From positions 1 to 64,000 of the forward strand of contig BBXU01003035.1 of NCBI GenBank assembly GCA_001598975.1: a stretch of DNA of 64,000 bases. Reading direction: 5' to 3'. The notes beneath the pieces are model-generated. The model did not search any database, was not told where the DNA came from, and worked only from the letters and a program-made list of their open reading frames with translations. This stretch comes from Parachlorella kessleri (Eukaryota > Chlorophyta > Trebouxiophyceae > Chlorellales > Chlorellaceae). Within the stretch, counting starts at the first letter, position 1. Each line of letters begins with the position of its first letter. Both the position numbers and the translations under genes were made by a program. Positions 27,880-37,500 of the stretch are shown here, piece by piece.

Positions 27880-28229
27880 CCCGTCCACTACTGTCCTGTG
27901 GTGGTAGTCCCGAGAAGCAAAGGCGTTGCCCAGAGCTGCCACCTGGCCTCAACAAAGTCAAGAGCAGGACTAGAGCCCGTAAAATGTGCTCTTCTCAATA
28001 CAGGCCGCACTCGCACCTGGAGCAAAACTCAGTGAGCCATGGCGGGTCGGAGGGCCACCTGGCAGTGCTCGCCATCACCGAAATAATTGGCAACAACTGC
28101 GCCTCCCAAGCAATTTAAGGTTTGTGGTGTTGTTCAATCGGTGATCAGCTGCAGAATAGTTTACATTCCCTACATTCCACCCCCACCTTGCCTTGCAGCA
28201 CCTTATCTGTGGTCCCATAGAAGCCCAGT
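27880..28229. promoter_or_regulatory. Head-to-head upstream region of thioredoxin y and DUF3007 genes
   Basis: These 350 bp lie between the divergent starts and contain no repeat. Both genes are plastid-type, so a shared promoter could co-express them. No specific element was identified. Confidence 0.4.
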
Positions 28230-29478
28230 ATGCTGCCAAATAATATCCTTCGCCAGCCAGTCGTAGCCGTCTGCAGAGTGGTACCTCTGCCAGCCTCCTG
28301 CTGCTTCAGGGCTGGTAGGTTGGTTGTATACAAGGACCTTCCTAGGCTGTTTAGATTGGCTGAGGCAGTAATAGTTGTTCGTGTCCTGGCAGGACCGAAG
28401 CGGTGGAACTTGGCTGGGACGCCGGTCCACCTAGGTGCCAACAGCAGCCTGTCCAGCAGCAGCAGCTGTAGCCTGGGAAGCCGCAGGTGTCAACGCCAGC
28501 TAGTTGTGCAGGCAGCAGACGACAAGGACAGGCAAGGAGAGGAACCTGTCAAGGCAAGTGACCTATACCTTTTTGCGCCTTCCGTTCTGGTCAGTGCCTG
28601 TGCTGCGGCCTTGGCAACCACTCTGCAACACCTGCAGTGCTTACCCTGTGCCCTCCGCAGTACAACACTGAGTTTGGCTACTCTCGCAAGGACGTCATTT
28701 TGATCGGCGTGGGCATCATCGGCGTGGGGTATGGCCTATACTACGGGCTGCAAGCGGCAGGCCTGGAGCCTGGCATGGCCGGCAACTTTGTGCAGCTTTT
28801 CGTCATCCTGGGCATCAGTCTGGGCTGGGTGGGGTCTTACCTCTTCCGGGTGGCTACCAAGGTGCGGGGGATGAGTTGAATTGGCTCTATCAAGCGTAGT
28901 GGCAGGCCATGGCAAGGGGACCTTGCTGCATCCTCTGTGACGAACTGCAGGCTTCACACCCTCATCCTGCTCCATGCCATGCAGTCCGTGGCACTTTGAT
29001 TCGCACTTGTGTGTACACTGCTATCAAGATTGCAAGTGTGTGAACTTTTGAGTAGCCTGGGCAGAAGCTTAACCTTCCTTCACCTGCTGCAGCAAATGAC
29101 GTACGTCAAGCAGCTAGAAGACTATGAGGAGGCAGTCATGGCCAAGAGGCTGCAGGGGGGGGGGGGGGGCGTGCTGAGCCCTGGGACACAAGGCACACTT
29201 GCCTTAGTAGGGTTCACCGTTGAGGCAGCATCTTTGCCCGGCAGCAAATGCAGACTGCAGCCGCACTTTTGAGGAGGGCCACCTTGCGAGCAGATTTGTG
29301 CCACTGGTGCTTGGAGCTGGCTGGCTGTGAGTCAGGTGCAGGCTTCGCCATGCTGTGGTGTTGCTGGTGTGAGCAGGAACTGCCCGAGGCGGAGATGGAG
29401 CGCTTGTTGGAGGAGGTTGAGGAGGAGAAGTCGCGCAAGGCAGCAAGGCGTGCCAGCAGCGGCGGCCAGAAGGACTAG
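28230..29478 (+). CDS. DUF3007 plastid membrane protein
   Basis: This protein of unknown function is conserved from cyanobacteria to plants. The first exon (ATG 28230) gives a hydrophobic, Arg/Ser-rich leader ending in VVQAADDKDRQGEEPVK. Exon 2 (about 28662-28860) is the family core: YSRKDVILIGVGIIGVGYGL, a glycine-rich membrane segment, then AGNFVQLFVILGISLGWVGS as a second segment and YLFRVATK. Exon 3 is QMTYVKQLEDYEEAVMAKRL, and the last exon encodes ELPEAEMERLLEEVEEEKSR with a short basic tail, ending at TAG 29476-29478. It should be a small thylakoid or envelope protein with two membrane helices and an acidic coiled tail. Intron 1 (from 28554) needs a GC donor. The exon 3 donor is replaced by a 15-G run, so that boundary is uncertain and may add five glycines. 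The N-terminal exon could also hide an intron. Confidence 0.8.
29155..29169 (+). repeat. 15-base G homopolymer at a splice donor
   Basis: The run directly follows the last secure codons of exon 3 (AAG AGG CTG CA) of the DUF3007 gene. No GT lies at the expected position; the next is at 29171. Such runs are prone to slippage and to sequencing error. Confidence 0.9.
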
Positions 29479-29839
29479 TTTGAGTGGGCAGGGTGCACAG
29501 GCTTGCACAGCGATGCAGGCATAGCTGAACACTAGAAGCTGACGCAATGCCAGCGAAAGCCTTGGGCGTAGGGCTGTGAGTGGCCCTCGTCGGCAAGCGA
29601 GGTGCGAAACTGGAAGCAAGCCACGGGGAAGCACTTATGGTGGCCTGTAAGCAAGGTGAAGTACAAATTTGTGCTGTATAGCAGCCTTTCGCAGGACCGG
29701 GGGTTATATGTGGGACGACAGGAAGTGGTGGGTTGGGTTCAATTCGTAGCATGGGCGGCTAATAAATATGTTGCATGTGTGTTTAGGAAGCGTGGAATAG
29801 AGTCTGGAAGCCTGTGTGTGGGCATTTTGCTGTTATTAA

Positions 29840-29844
29840 TGTAA
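29840..29844 (+). terminator. Candidate polyadenylation signal TGTAA for the DUF3007 gene
   Basis: TGTAA lies 362 bp past the stop in an A/T-rich stretch, as expected for a green-algal poly(A) signal. It is a short motif and could occur by chance. Confidence 0.35.
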
Positions 29845-30410
29845 ATCGCTTCTAGCAGAAATTTTGCGTGGTTAGAGTGCCCCGGCTTGGATAGCTGCTG
29901 ACTTTCTGGCAATGTTGTATTTCGATTGTCTTACGTGAGGGGACTGTGTGCAGTGCAATGACGGTCTTGGCAAACTGTTGGCAACTTGGAAGTAAAACTA
30001 ACGCAAATGAAAGCCTTCAATGAACAGTTTGGAATATCCTGTGGAGCCAATGGGCTTCACCCTTCATGACATGGCCCCTCGGGAGCTTTGCAAGCCTTAT
30101 CTAGAGGACCCTAGCTCAGCTGGCAGCACAACGGGGCATACGCCTTCTCTACCACAGTAGACCTAGTACATAGGTCTGACTGGCCGACCCACATCTGTAT
30201 ATGCCCTTCTCCTCCAAAGCTGCAGTTGGGCGCCCGTGCCTACCCACCCGACCAAACAAGGTTCATTATGGGATAGGACACCAATTTCAACTGGGAACAG
30301 CCAACAATTATCGCAAAGATTGAAGAGATAACATGCCCAGTCAACAACACGGCAATGGCACTCGGTAAGCCTGAGTCTGCCACAATGGGGCCGGTACCCC
30401 AGAAGCAAGC

Positions 30411-30515
30411 AATACTCAGGTTATTCTGCATCCAGCCCTGTCAGTTCCGTCCAGTCCAGTCCAGTCCAGCCCAGCTCTACTCCCTGTTCGCACTACCTGC
30501 CACCCATGCTAATGC
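30411..30515 (+). repeat. Dispersed repeat copy with internal CCAGT repeats
   Basis: This copy has TACTCAGGTTATTCTGCATC and CAGCCCTGTCAGTTCCG, then a short run of GTCCA units (about 30448-30470), CTCTACTCCCTGTTCGCACT, ACCTGCCACC and CATGCTAATG. It is one of the most complete copies. Confidence 0.75.
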
Positions 30516-30557
30516 TCTCTTGTCAAGAATTGGCAGCAGCAGTTGTTCCCAGCGCAC

Positions 30558-31871
30558 TTATTGCTCGCCTGTCAGCAGCCCCTCTTCCAGTGACCCCTCC
30601 TGCTCCACAACAAAGATAGCCCCCGCTTGTGAGCTGACAGCCACCGGCGTGGTGCCAGGAAGGGAATCCATCCTTCGTGCCTCACGTCGAACTTGGAATA
30701 TGCTCCACCCCAGCTCTGCTGTCAGCAGCACGGCAGTGGCAGCGCCCACAGCCCACCAGCGCCACGGTTGAAGCTTGCCAGAGCCAAGCTTGGAGCAGGC
30801 CAGGTATACTAGCCAAAGGAGCAATGCGTCCCAGAGCGCAAAAATGAAAAGGGCAGCCACCCTGCAAAACGCATGATCTGGTTTGTCATCCTACTGGGGG
30901 CCGGCCGTATAGGCACTGCTTCCACGTGAGCCCGTGGCAAGCAACTTGCAGGTATGTAAGGTTAACGCACTTTTGGCACTGACAATGTTAACCTAATTCC
31001 TACTCCAGTTTCAGTAGCGCAGGTGGCAGCGTCCCAAGGGCTCATTACGCAGCAGAAGGCCAGCCACCCACCAGTTCTTGTGTAGCCGGAGTGGTTCCCT
31101 CTCTGCTCGCTCTCGACTGCTCTCCATTACCTCCGTCGGAATAAGCTTGATAGCAAGCCAGATCATCCCTGCAGCGCACGAGCCCTGGCCAGACAAGCTA
31201 AGCTCCCATACAGGGACTGCTTGCTGCCCCAGCACTGGAATTGCAAGGTGTGTTCCTTATGTTTTCCTATGGGACAGGCACGCATGATGCATGGGGGAGG
31301 CCAACCAGCTGGAGCTTTTCTACCCGGTGTACTTACTGCAGTCTTGCACAGTGTAATGTAAACTTGTGGAAAATACTATACACGGACCCACTGACCCGGG
31401 AGCAGCAGGAGGTCATCAAGGAGGCCCAGGATTGGGATGAAGTCAGGGATGAGGTCAAAGGGGCTGAGGGCATATGCCAGGACCAGCACTCCTAGGATAC
31501 GGGGCAGCACCCCTGTGCGGGGGTCCTGCACTGAGGAAAGGCGGGCAGGCTTCAGGACCTCAACTGGTGCACAGTAAGCCAGTGGCTTACTGGACACAAG
31601 ATGCAAGTGATAGCAATAGTACAGCAGTACTTGAAACTGTGGCACGGTTGGTACCGCTGCGGGCCGCCGTGGCAGCTGGTGTTAAGAGGCAGGTACTTGC
31701 CTGCAGGGCGTAGTATAGGGCTTGCACCTCGTGCTTGAGCCTCTTGGCTGCCTCCTTGAAGCGCTTATAAAGCCCTGGTATCTGACCGTTGTTGATGGTG
31801 TGAGGCGCCCCGTTTGGCCCGCCCAGCAGCTGGTCTTCCTCACCATGATCCTCTTCCGCGCTGGCAATCAT
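30558..31871 (-). CDS. DUF1232 membrane protein
   Basis: This is a YkvA/DUF1232-family protein; the biochemical role is unknown. The N-terminal exon has [20 protein letters not shown] then YYALQ. The next exon gives the DUF1232 hallmark, [20 protein letters not shown] and [20 protein letters not shown], and the third gives [21 protein letters not shown] last exon adds another hydrophobic segment ([20 protein letters not shown]), a second one ([17 protein letters not shown]) and a short acidic tail ending at 30558. The first ATG in frame is 31871. The frame remains open to about 32018 with no ATG, so an extra 5' exon or a longer N-terminus is possible. The intron starting at 31700 is best read with a GC donor, because this joins ALQ directly to DPRTG as in the family; a GT alternative would insert two residues. 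Confidence 0.8.
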
Positions 31872-32170
31872 GCTGTCTGCACCATGCTTGAGTGTCTTAA
31901 CACCATATTTTTTAGCACCTGTAATCACAACCTCTGCACAACCATAACAATTGCCTGTCTCATGATCTGTCTGCCTTTGAGCTTGCAGCGCGCGCAAACT
32001 CTGCAACACCCGCCACACAACCTCGGTTGCATCATGCTATGCGATGCTACACCCTGCCGAACTAAGTTGCGTTGCCCTCGTCCAAGAATCATTAAATGAC
32101 AACAGACAACCTTTGTTGTTGCAACCCACATCCCCAGTGACTGGCAACGCAAGGGTCCTTGGGCAAAGAT
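31872..32170. promoter_or_regulatory. Head-to-head upstream region of DUF1232 and S26-like genes
   Basis: About 300 bp lie between the divergent starts, or about 150 bp if the DUF1232 protein is longer. No clear motif was seen. Confidence 0.35.
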
Positions 32171-33666
32171 ATGGCGCAGAGGGCCGTCAGCCTGCGGTAC
32201 CATGGCCTCAAGGTGGCCCAGGCCATCGCGGTCATCTCCCAGCAGCTTAGCACAGCGGGTGGCAGCCTGCCCGTGGCGCTGGCAAAGGGCGTCGAGGCCT
32301 ATAAGCGGCAGCTGACCTCGGTCATGGTGCTGGCAGGTGTGGCTATGGCACCCACTTTCAATAGCCCCAAGCGGACTGCAACCAAGGACCGGCAGGGCGA
32401 CGAGTCTGTGGAGCACTTGCTGCTGCGACTCATACCACGCCCATCTGGAAAAACAGTATTTACAGACGATGTGGTTGCCTTCACCAGGTACAGTGCCAGT
32501 GCCGATTTTAGGGGTACATTGAGGAAATGCAGTGTAACAACAGACTATGTTCCACCGCTGCCAGGGTGTTTGCGTAAGTGCAAGATGCTGCCCTGAGCCC
32601 TATACCCTCCAACCCAGACTCTCGCCAGTTGTACTCGCCCTGCAGTCCTTTTGCGGCATCCGCCGTGGCACCAATCGCAGCGCCGGGCAGCGTCATGGTG
32701 CGGCGCGTGGCAGCTGTGGAGGGGGATGAGATGGTTTCGGACGACGCGGAGGAGGAGGGCTTTCAAATTCCGCAGGTAAGAGATACTATTCTAAAGAGCG
32801 TGACAGGTTATTGCAAGTCCACATGAGGGTTAAGAGTGTCGCAAGGGCTGGGGCTCCTCACAAGGCGGTCTCATGCTTCGCCGCTACGTACCTTTTACGG
32901 GTCGGTCGCCATACAACGACTCGATAATGACGGGCGACAAAGTCACTGTCGCTGTGTGGGACTGCAAACCCCGCTTCCACCCAGAAGAAGCCGAGTTTGT
33001 ATGCAGGGATTCTGGTGTGCTGTGGGAGCCGTTCTTGATGTGCCAAGCCTGGTACTGAGTATGCCCTTGATCGTGGCAACTTCCTGTCCCTGAGCTTTGG
33101 CCGGGTCCCCTCTTCCTGTCAACCATCCTCAGTTCCTCCATTGTGAACTGGCATGCAGGGCCACTGCTGGGTGTTGGCAGACAACCCCGAGCTGGAGCCT
33201 CCCCACGTCATTGACAGCCGCAGCTTTGGGCCGCTGCCCTTCTCCTCAATTCTGGGCCGTGTCATGTACTCTGCGCGCAGTGAAAAGGACCACGGGCCTG
33301 TCGAGAACAGCCCTGAGGTGCGGGGCCAGGCTGAGATGGTAAACAAGCCGGGGGGTGGGGATGCTAGCAAAGGTGGAAGGGAGAGGGGTCCAGCGAATGT
33401 TGGTGGCCGTCTATGCGATCGAAGGACCATGCATCGAAGGCAGCCTGTACAGGGCCCCTGAAGGCCAGCCATTGAACTTCTGCAGGCCCATCATGGAATC
33501 GGCTGGCGGGGCCCACATGAGATAGCCTGCAATGTAACGTTCCCAGGGTCTGAAAGTCTTCTCTATGCAGGGCATCAAGGCAGATGGGCCTGTGCTTGAT
33601 GCTGAGCTGGACCTGGAGCGGCTGTGCCAGGGGGAGGATGGGGAATCGGGCCTGCCCGAGCAGTAG
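32171..33666 (+). CDS. S26 peptidase-family protein lacking the catalytic dyad
   Basis: This is a homologue of the plant S24/S26 group typified by Arabidopsis At2g31140, related to the mitochondrial inner-membrane protease. The ATG at 32171 opens a basic N-terminus. The nucleophile box reads VLAGVAMAPTFNS, where active members have G-x-S-M-x-PT, so the serine position is alanine. TVFTDDVVAFT follows, then (about 32600-32775) GSVMVRRVAAVEGDEMVSDD, where the catalytic Lys of K-R is Arg. Exon 3 has GHCWVLADNPELEPPHVIDS, RSFGPLPFSSILGRVMYSA and KDHGPVENSPE, which closely match the plant group, including the DHGPV segment. The last exon (VLDAELDLERLCQGED) ends at TAG 33664-33666. The fold looks intact but proteolysis is unlikely; a structural role in the mitochondrial membrane is inferred. 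The acceptor of exon 2 is weak (ends ctgag). Confidence 0.8.
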
Positions 33667-34597
33667 GCGGTTGGACCAGTAGCGCCCTGCAAGGGCAAGG
33701 CTGCCTGGCTGCGTTGCTGGCCAGCGGGCCAGCGACAGCAGCCTTCTGTGTTGGGCTTCCTGACTGTACTGGTCGTGCCACAGCTGGGACAACAGAGCAT
33801 CGTGGGCGATGGTATGGGGTAAGATGGTTTGAGGGGTTGTTGTGCAGGAATTGTTTGATGTCATATTTGTCGCTCCAGCGTGTGTGCGCCTTGCACTGGA
33901 AGCGCTTTGCTGGAGCCTTGTGTCGGTGAACTGTGCAGGCGGCTGCTTTCCACTGGGTGTCTTGCCGCTTTTGCTTTCGTGCTCTGCTTTGCTGCCTTTC
34001 GTTGTGTTTGCCAATGCTGATGTGTTCTCTAGTGCTGATACTCCAACACTCAGTTGCTTGTAAGCAGATTGCTGTTTCCTCTGTTTGCTTCCACCTTTAA
34101 ATTTTATCAGTGTTCATCTGAACAACGTGAATGCATCATACATCATAACCGGTACTACCTTTGCGTTGACAAGGGAGGATATTGGATGAGGCACAGAAAA
34201 TAGCTAAAAACAAGCAATGAAAAGTTTTAATCAGAAAAACTGACCAAGCCACAGTTTCTACCTGGATGAGTGCCCAGCAAGTCTGGCTAGCGTACAAAAA
34301 CCTTCAACACGAGAAAGTTGCAGTTGTGCTGGGGCCACATATGAACAAAAGTACCAGTCAAGGACGCGGCCCTGAGGCCAAGCAACGTATGACTACAAGC
34401 ACAACAGGTCCTGACAGTACAACACCTAGCTGACAAGCATTGCCAAGGCTGCCAGTAATCGACCACAGCCCCAAAACGTGATACAAACAACAGAGCAAAT
34501 TCAGGTCCAGGGGCCTGTGCTTGCAAGCTACAGCTGCAGGAACTTCTACAAATTCATCGTGCTGCACCACATGCAGCAGATGTGGTTCAACAAGGCA
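33667..34597. other. Tail-to-tail spacer between S26-like and ABC transporter genes
   Basis: These 931 bp hold the convergent 3' UTRs. They include a candidate TGTAA at 34059-34063 and an A/T-rich stretch at about 34080-34250. There is no copy of the dispersed repeat and no gene-like open frame. Confidence 0.45.
34059..34063 (+). terminator. Candidate polyadenylation signal TGTAA for the S26-like gene
   Basis: TGTAA lies 393 bp past the TAG, just before an A/T-rich stretch. It is a short motif, so confidence is low. Confidence 0.35.
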
Positions 34598-37500
34598 TCA
34601 AGCCGCCGTGCCTGCTGTCGTCTGTGCCGGGGCCGGCCCAGGTGCAAGCCCCTGCGCATCCAGGGAGCCTTCCATGTCTGACATGCCATTGGCCGCCTCC
34701 TCCTGGTGATACAGTCCTGGATGCTGCTGCCCCTCATCCTGGGCCAGTCCATAATCCTCGTCGTCAGGGTCATGAGGTGGTTGATGCAGGTGCTCCTCCA
34801 AGGCCTGCTCTGCCTCCTGCATGCCAGCGGCTAGCAATACACCACATATCAGGTTTCCACCAAGTTGCCCTCTCCTCGCCCAGAGACCTGTCCCGCCTTC
34901 AAGACACCAATTACGACAATGGCTGTACACCGGTACGTGACGAGCATGGGGAAGTGGCGGGTTCATGTGTCCTCTTCTGCACTGCTTGTCTTAATGGGTT
35001 CTGCATGGCCCAGAGATGCAACAGGTGGGCAGCAGCATAATTGCAAGGGTGGAATGTCCCCTATATATCCTACATACAACTGATATATCCCAAATGATAG
35101 GCATATAGTTTTAGAGATCGTATTCGGCTGCCATCCCTTTCCCCAATGCTTAGGCGCTGCATGCCATGGCAGTACCACTCCCCCATGCGATACAGCAGCA
35201 CAAGGGCGCCCTGCACTTAGATAACCCCCGCGCATGACTGCAGAACCCCATACAGCGGCGCGCTTGCCTGCATGCGCCACATGTCATAATATACGCCACG
35301 CTGAGCCATTAGCTCCTCATGTCGCCCCTCCTCCACCACTCCGCCCTCCGCCAGCACGTAAATACGGTCACAGCCCTGCGGTAGATGCGGTCGCACAACA
35401 CATGTTACGCATTCCACCCAAACAAGGTTTATGACAAGGCTATGCCTTGTCACCGGCAAGTAGCACACCGGCTGGGAAGGCTCACAGGCTGCTGGCTCCG
35501 CTAATATAGTGCCAAGCCAGAATGGGGCCCTGCTGCACACCATGCATGCAATCCCTGCGCACATATCATGCTCCGAGTGCAGCAAGGCTCCGGCCAAGCC
35601 CGCCTGCCAGCCTGCCTGCAACCAAGCTGTCCTTGCTGGTTCCTTCCTGCCACGAACAACAGTGGTACGCCGCCTGCGCCAGAGAACTAACTAAGGCAGT
35701 AGGTCCCAAGCGCCACCAACCGCACAGAGCCGCTGTTTCCTACCTGGATGGTGGACAGGCGGTGTGCCACAAAGACGGAGGTGCGGCCCGCTGCCAGCGC
35801 CTGCAGGCTTCCCATGATGGACCGCTCAGTGGCGGAGTCCAGAGAGGAGGTCGCCTCGTCGCAGACCAGCAGTCGGGGCTCCCTGCGTAAGGCAAGCGCA
35901 TGGCAAGATGTTTTGAGCTGACGTCTGTTTGTCAAGCTGTATGGCACAAGGCCAACCTTGGCTCACCCACCCCACCACCCAACAGTGCCGTGCCCTGCAT
36001 CAGCTGTAGCCACTCATCTGCAGTAACCGGACATGCTTCTGCGGCCCTCCGTTGCCTGCCATTGTCTAGTACTAAATAACATGATACAATAACAATTCTA
36101 CTCAGCATCAAATACCGGCCTGCTTCCTTACTTCCTGCTCAAAGCGGTAAGATCGCTGGGGGCCCTTACCGCAGGAAGGCTCTAGCGATGGCCACCCGCT
36201 GCTTCTCTCCTCCACTGAGCTTCAGCCCCCGCTCTCCCACAACTGTCTGCCAACCTGCACGGGTGCACCAACCACTATGCCGCTTAGGGTAAGCAGCAAA
36301 TATTGACACAAACCATCACACCATGACACACAGGAAATCTTAGCAAAGCCTCCTGCTTACCAAACACCCATGATATCACACCTACATCGGACGCATCATG
36401 GCAGCACTGCGCCTCCCAGAGCACAACCCCTACAGCAGACCACCCGATGCCTTTTTGCACGTCTTTGTTGGAAGAGGGCCCTGATGAAGCCACCTACTGG
36501 CAAGCTCAGGCAGCACCCCTCACTCACCCTGGGGCATGCGGGCGATGGCGGCATCCAGCTGCGCTGCTGTGGCCGCTGCCTGCACCTCCTCCATGCTTGC
36601 ACCCAGCCGGCCGTAGGCAATGTTGTGGAGGATGGTGTCGTTGAACAGCACAGTGTCCTGCAAACGTCTGTGCTGGCCCCAGTTCGAAAGGAGTTTACCA
36701 GCAAAGCCCTGCCCCTTATCAGTCAGGCTATGGGTGCCTGCTGCGTACCTATATGTTTGCAAGATTTATCTAGCTATCCTACACCATGCAATCGCGGCCC
36801 CACTCATATGCTTGGCCAGGGTCGGCAGCATGCCACACTCGGTTCCGGAAATAAGGCTTCAAATACAGAATAAATTAAGGTTTGTTTGAAGGGCAGACTT
36901 GCCTGTGGAACCACCGCCACAGCGGAGCGAAGCGCATCCCTCCTCAAAGCGCGCACATCCCGGCCATTGAGCAGCACTTCCCCACTCTCTGCATCCCAAA
37001 GCCGCACCAGGAGCCGCAGGATGGTGCTCTTCCCGCTGCCACTGGGGCCTACACGAGCACAATAAGCAACAGTTGTGTGTAAGGCAGGATGGCAAAAAAG
37101 GAAAGATTCATGCAGATCCTCCACAGATCCTCCACAGATCCTCCACGACTCACGCCTCTAGTTGCACAGGTTGTTGGTGCAAGAGCACACAGCAGAGCTG
37201 CCGGCTTGGCGTCAAGCAGAGGCCCCCATTGCCCTCACACCTTCCACACTTGCTGCCCACCTCCACTGCGGCACACAAGCAAGCCAGCAATACCAATGGA
37301 GCCCAAGATACGGCCCTGCCCCCTTCGCACCTACGACAGCGATGCTCTCCCCTGGGTCTGCCCGGATGTTGACCCCTCGCAGCACATGCCGCCCTGACCC
37401 ATAGCTGAAGTGAACATCCCGCAGCTCCAGCTGTAGCCCCCTGCCATTGTCGCTGGTACGGGCAGCCACCTTGTTGCTACCCTGCCAAACGCTCTGGCCG

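Larger units (their letters stand above)
29479..30557. other. Tail-to-tail spacer between DUF3007 and DUF1232 genes
   Basis: These 1,079 bp hold the convergent 3' UTRs. They include a candidate TGTAA signal at 29840-29844 and one of the best-preserved dispersed-repeat copies at 30411-30515. I see no further gene. Confidence 0.45.

Noticed and set aside
32836..33093. Short frames between exons 2 and 3 of the S26-like gene
   Set aside because: Family comparison joins FQIPQ directly to GHCWVLADN, so this stretch is intron.
37113..37145. CRISPR-like repeats
   Set aside because: The units are directly adjacent without spacers, and the window is a eukaryotic nuclear sequence; this is a simple tandem repeat.
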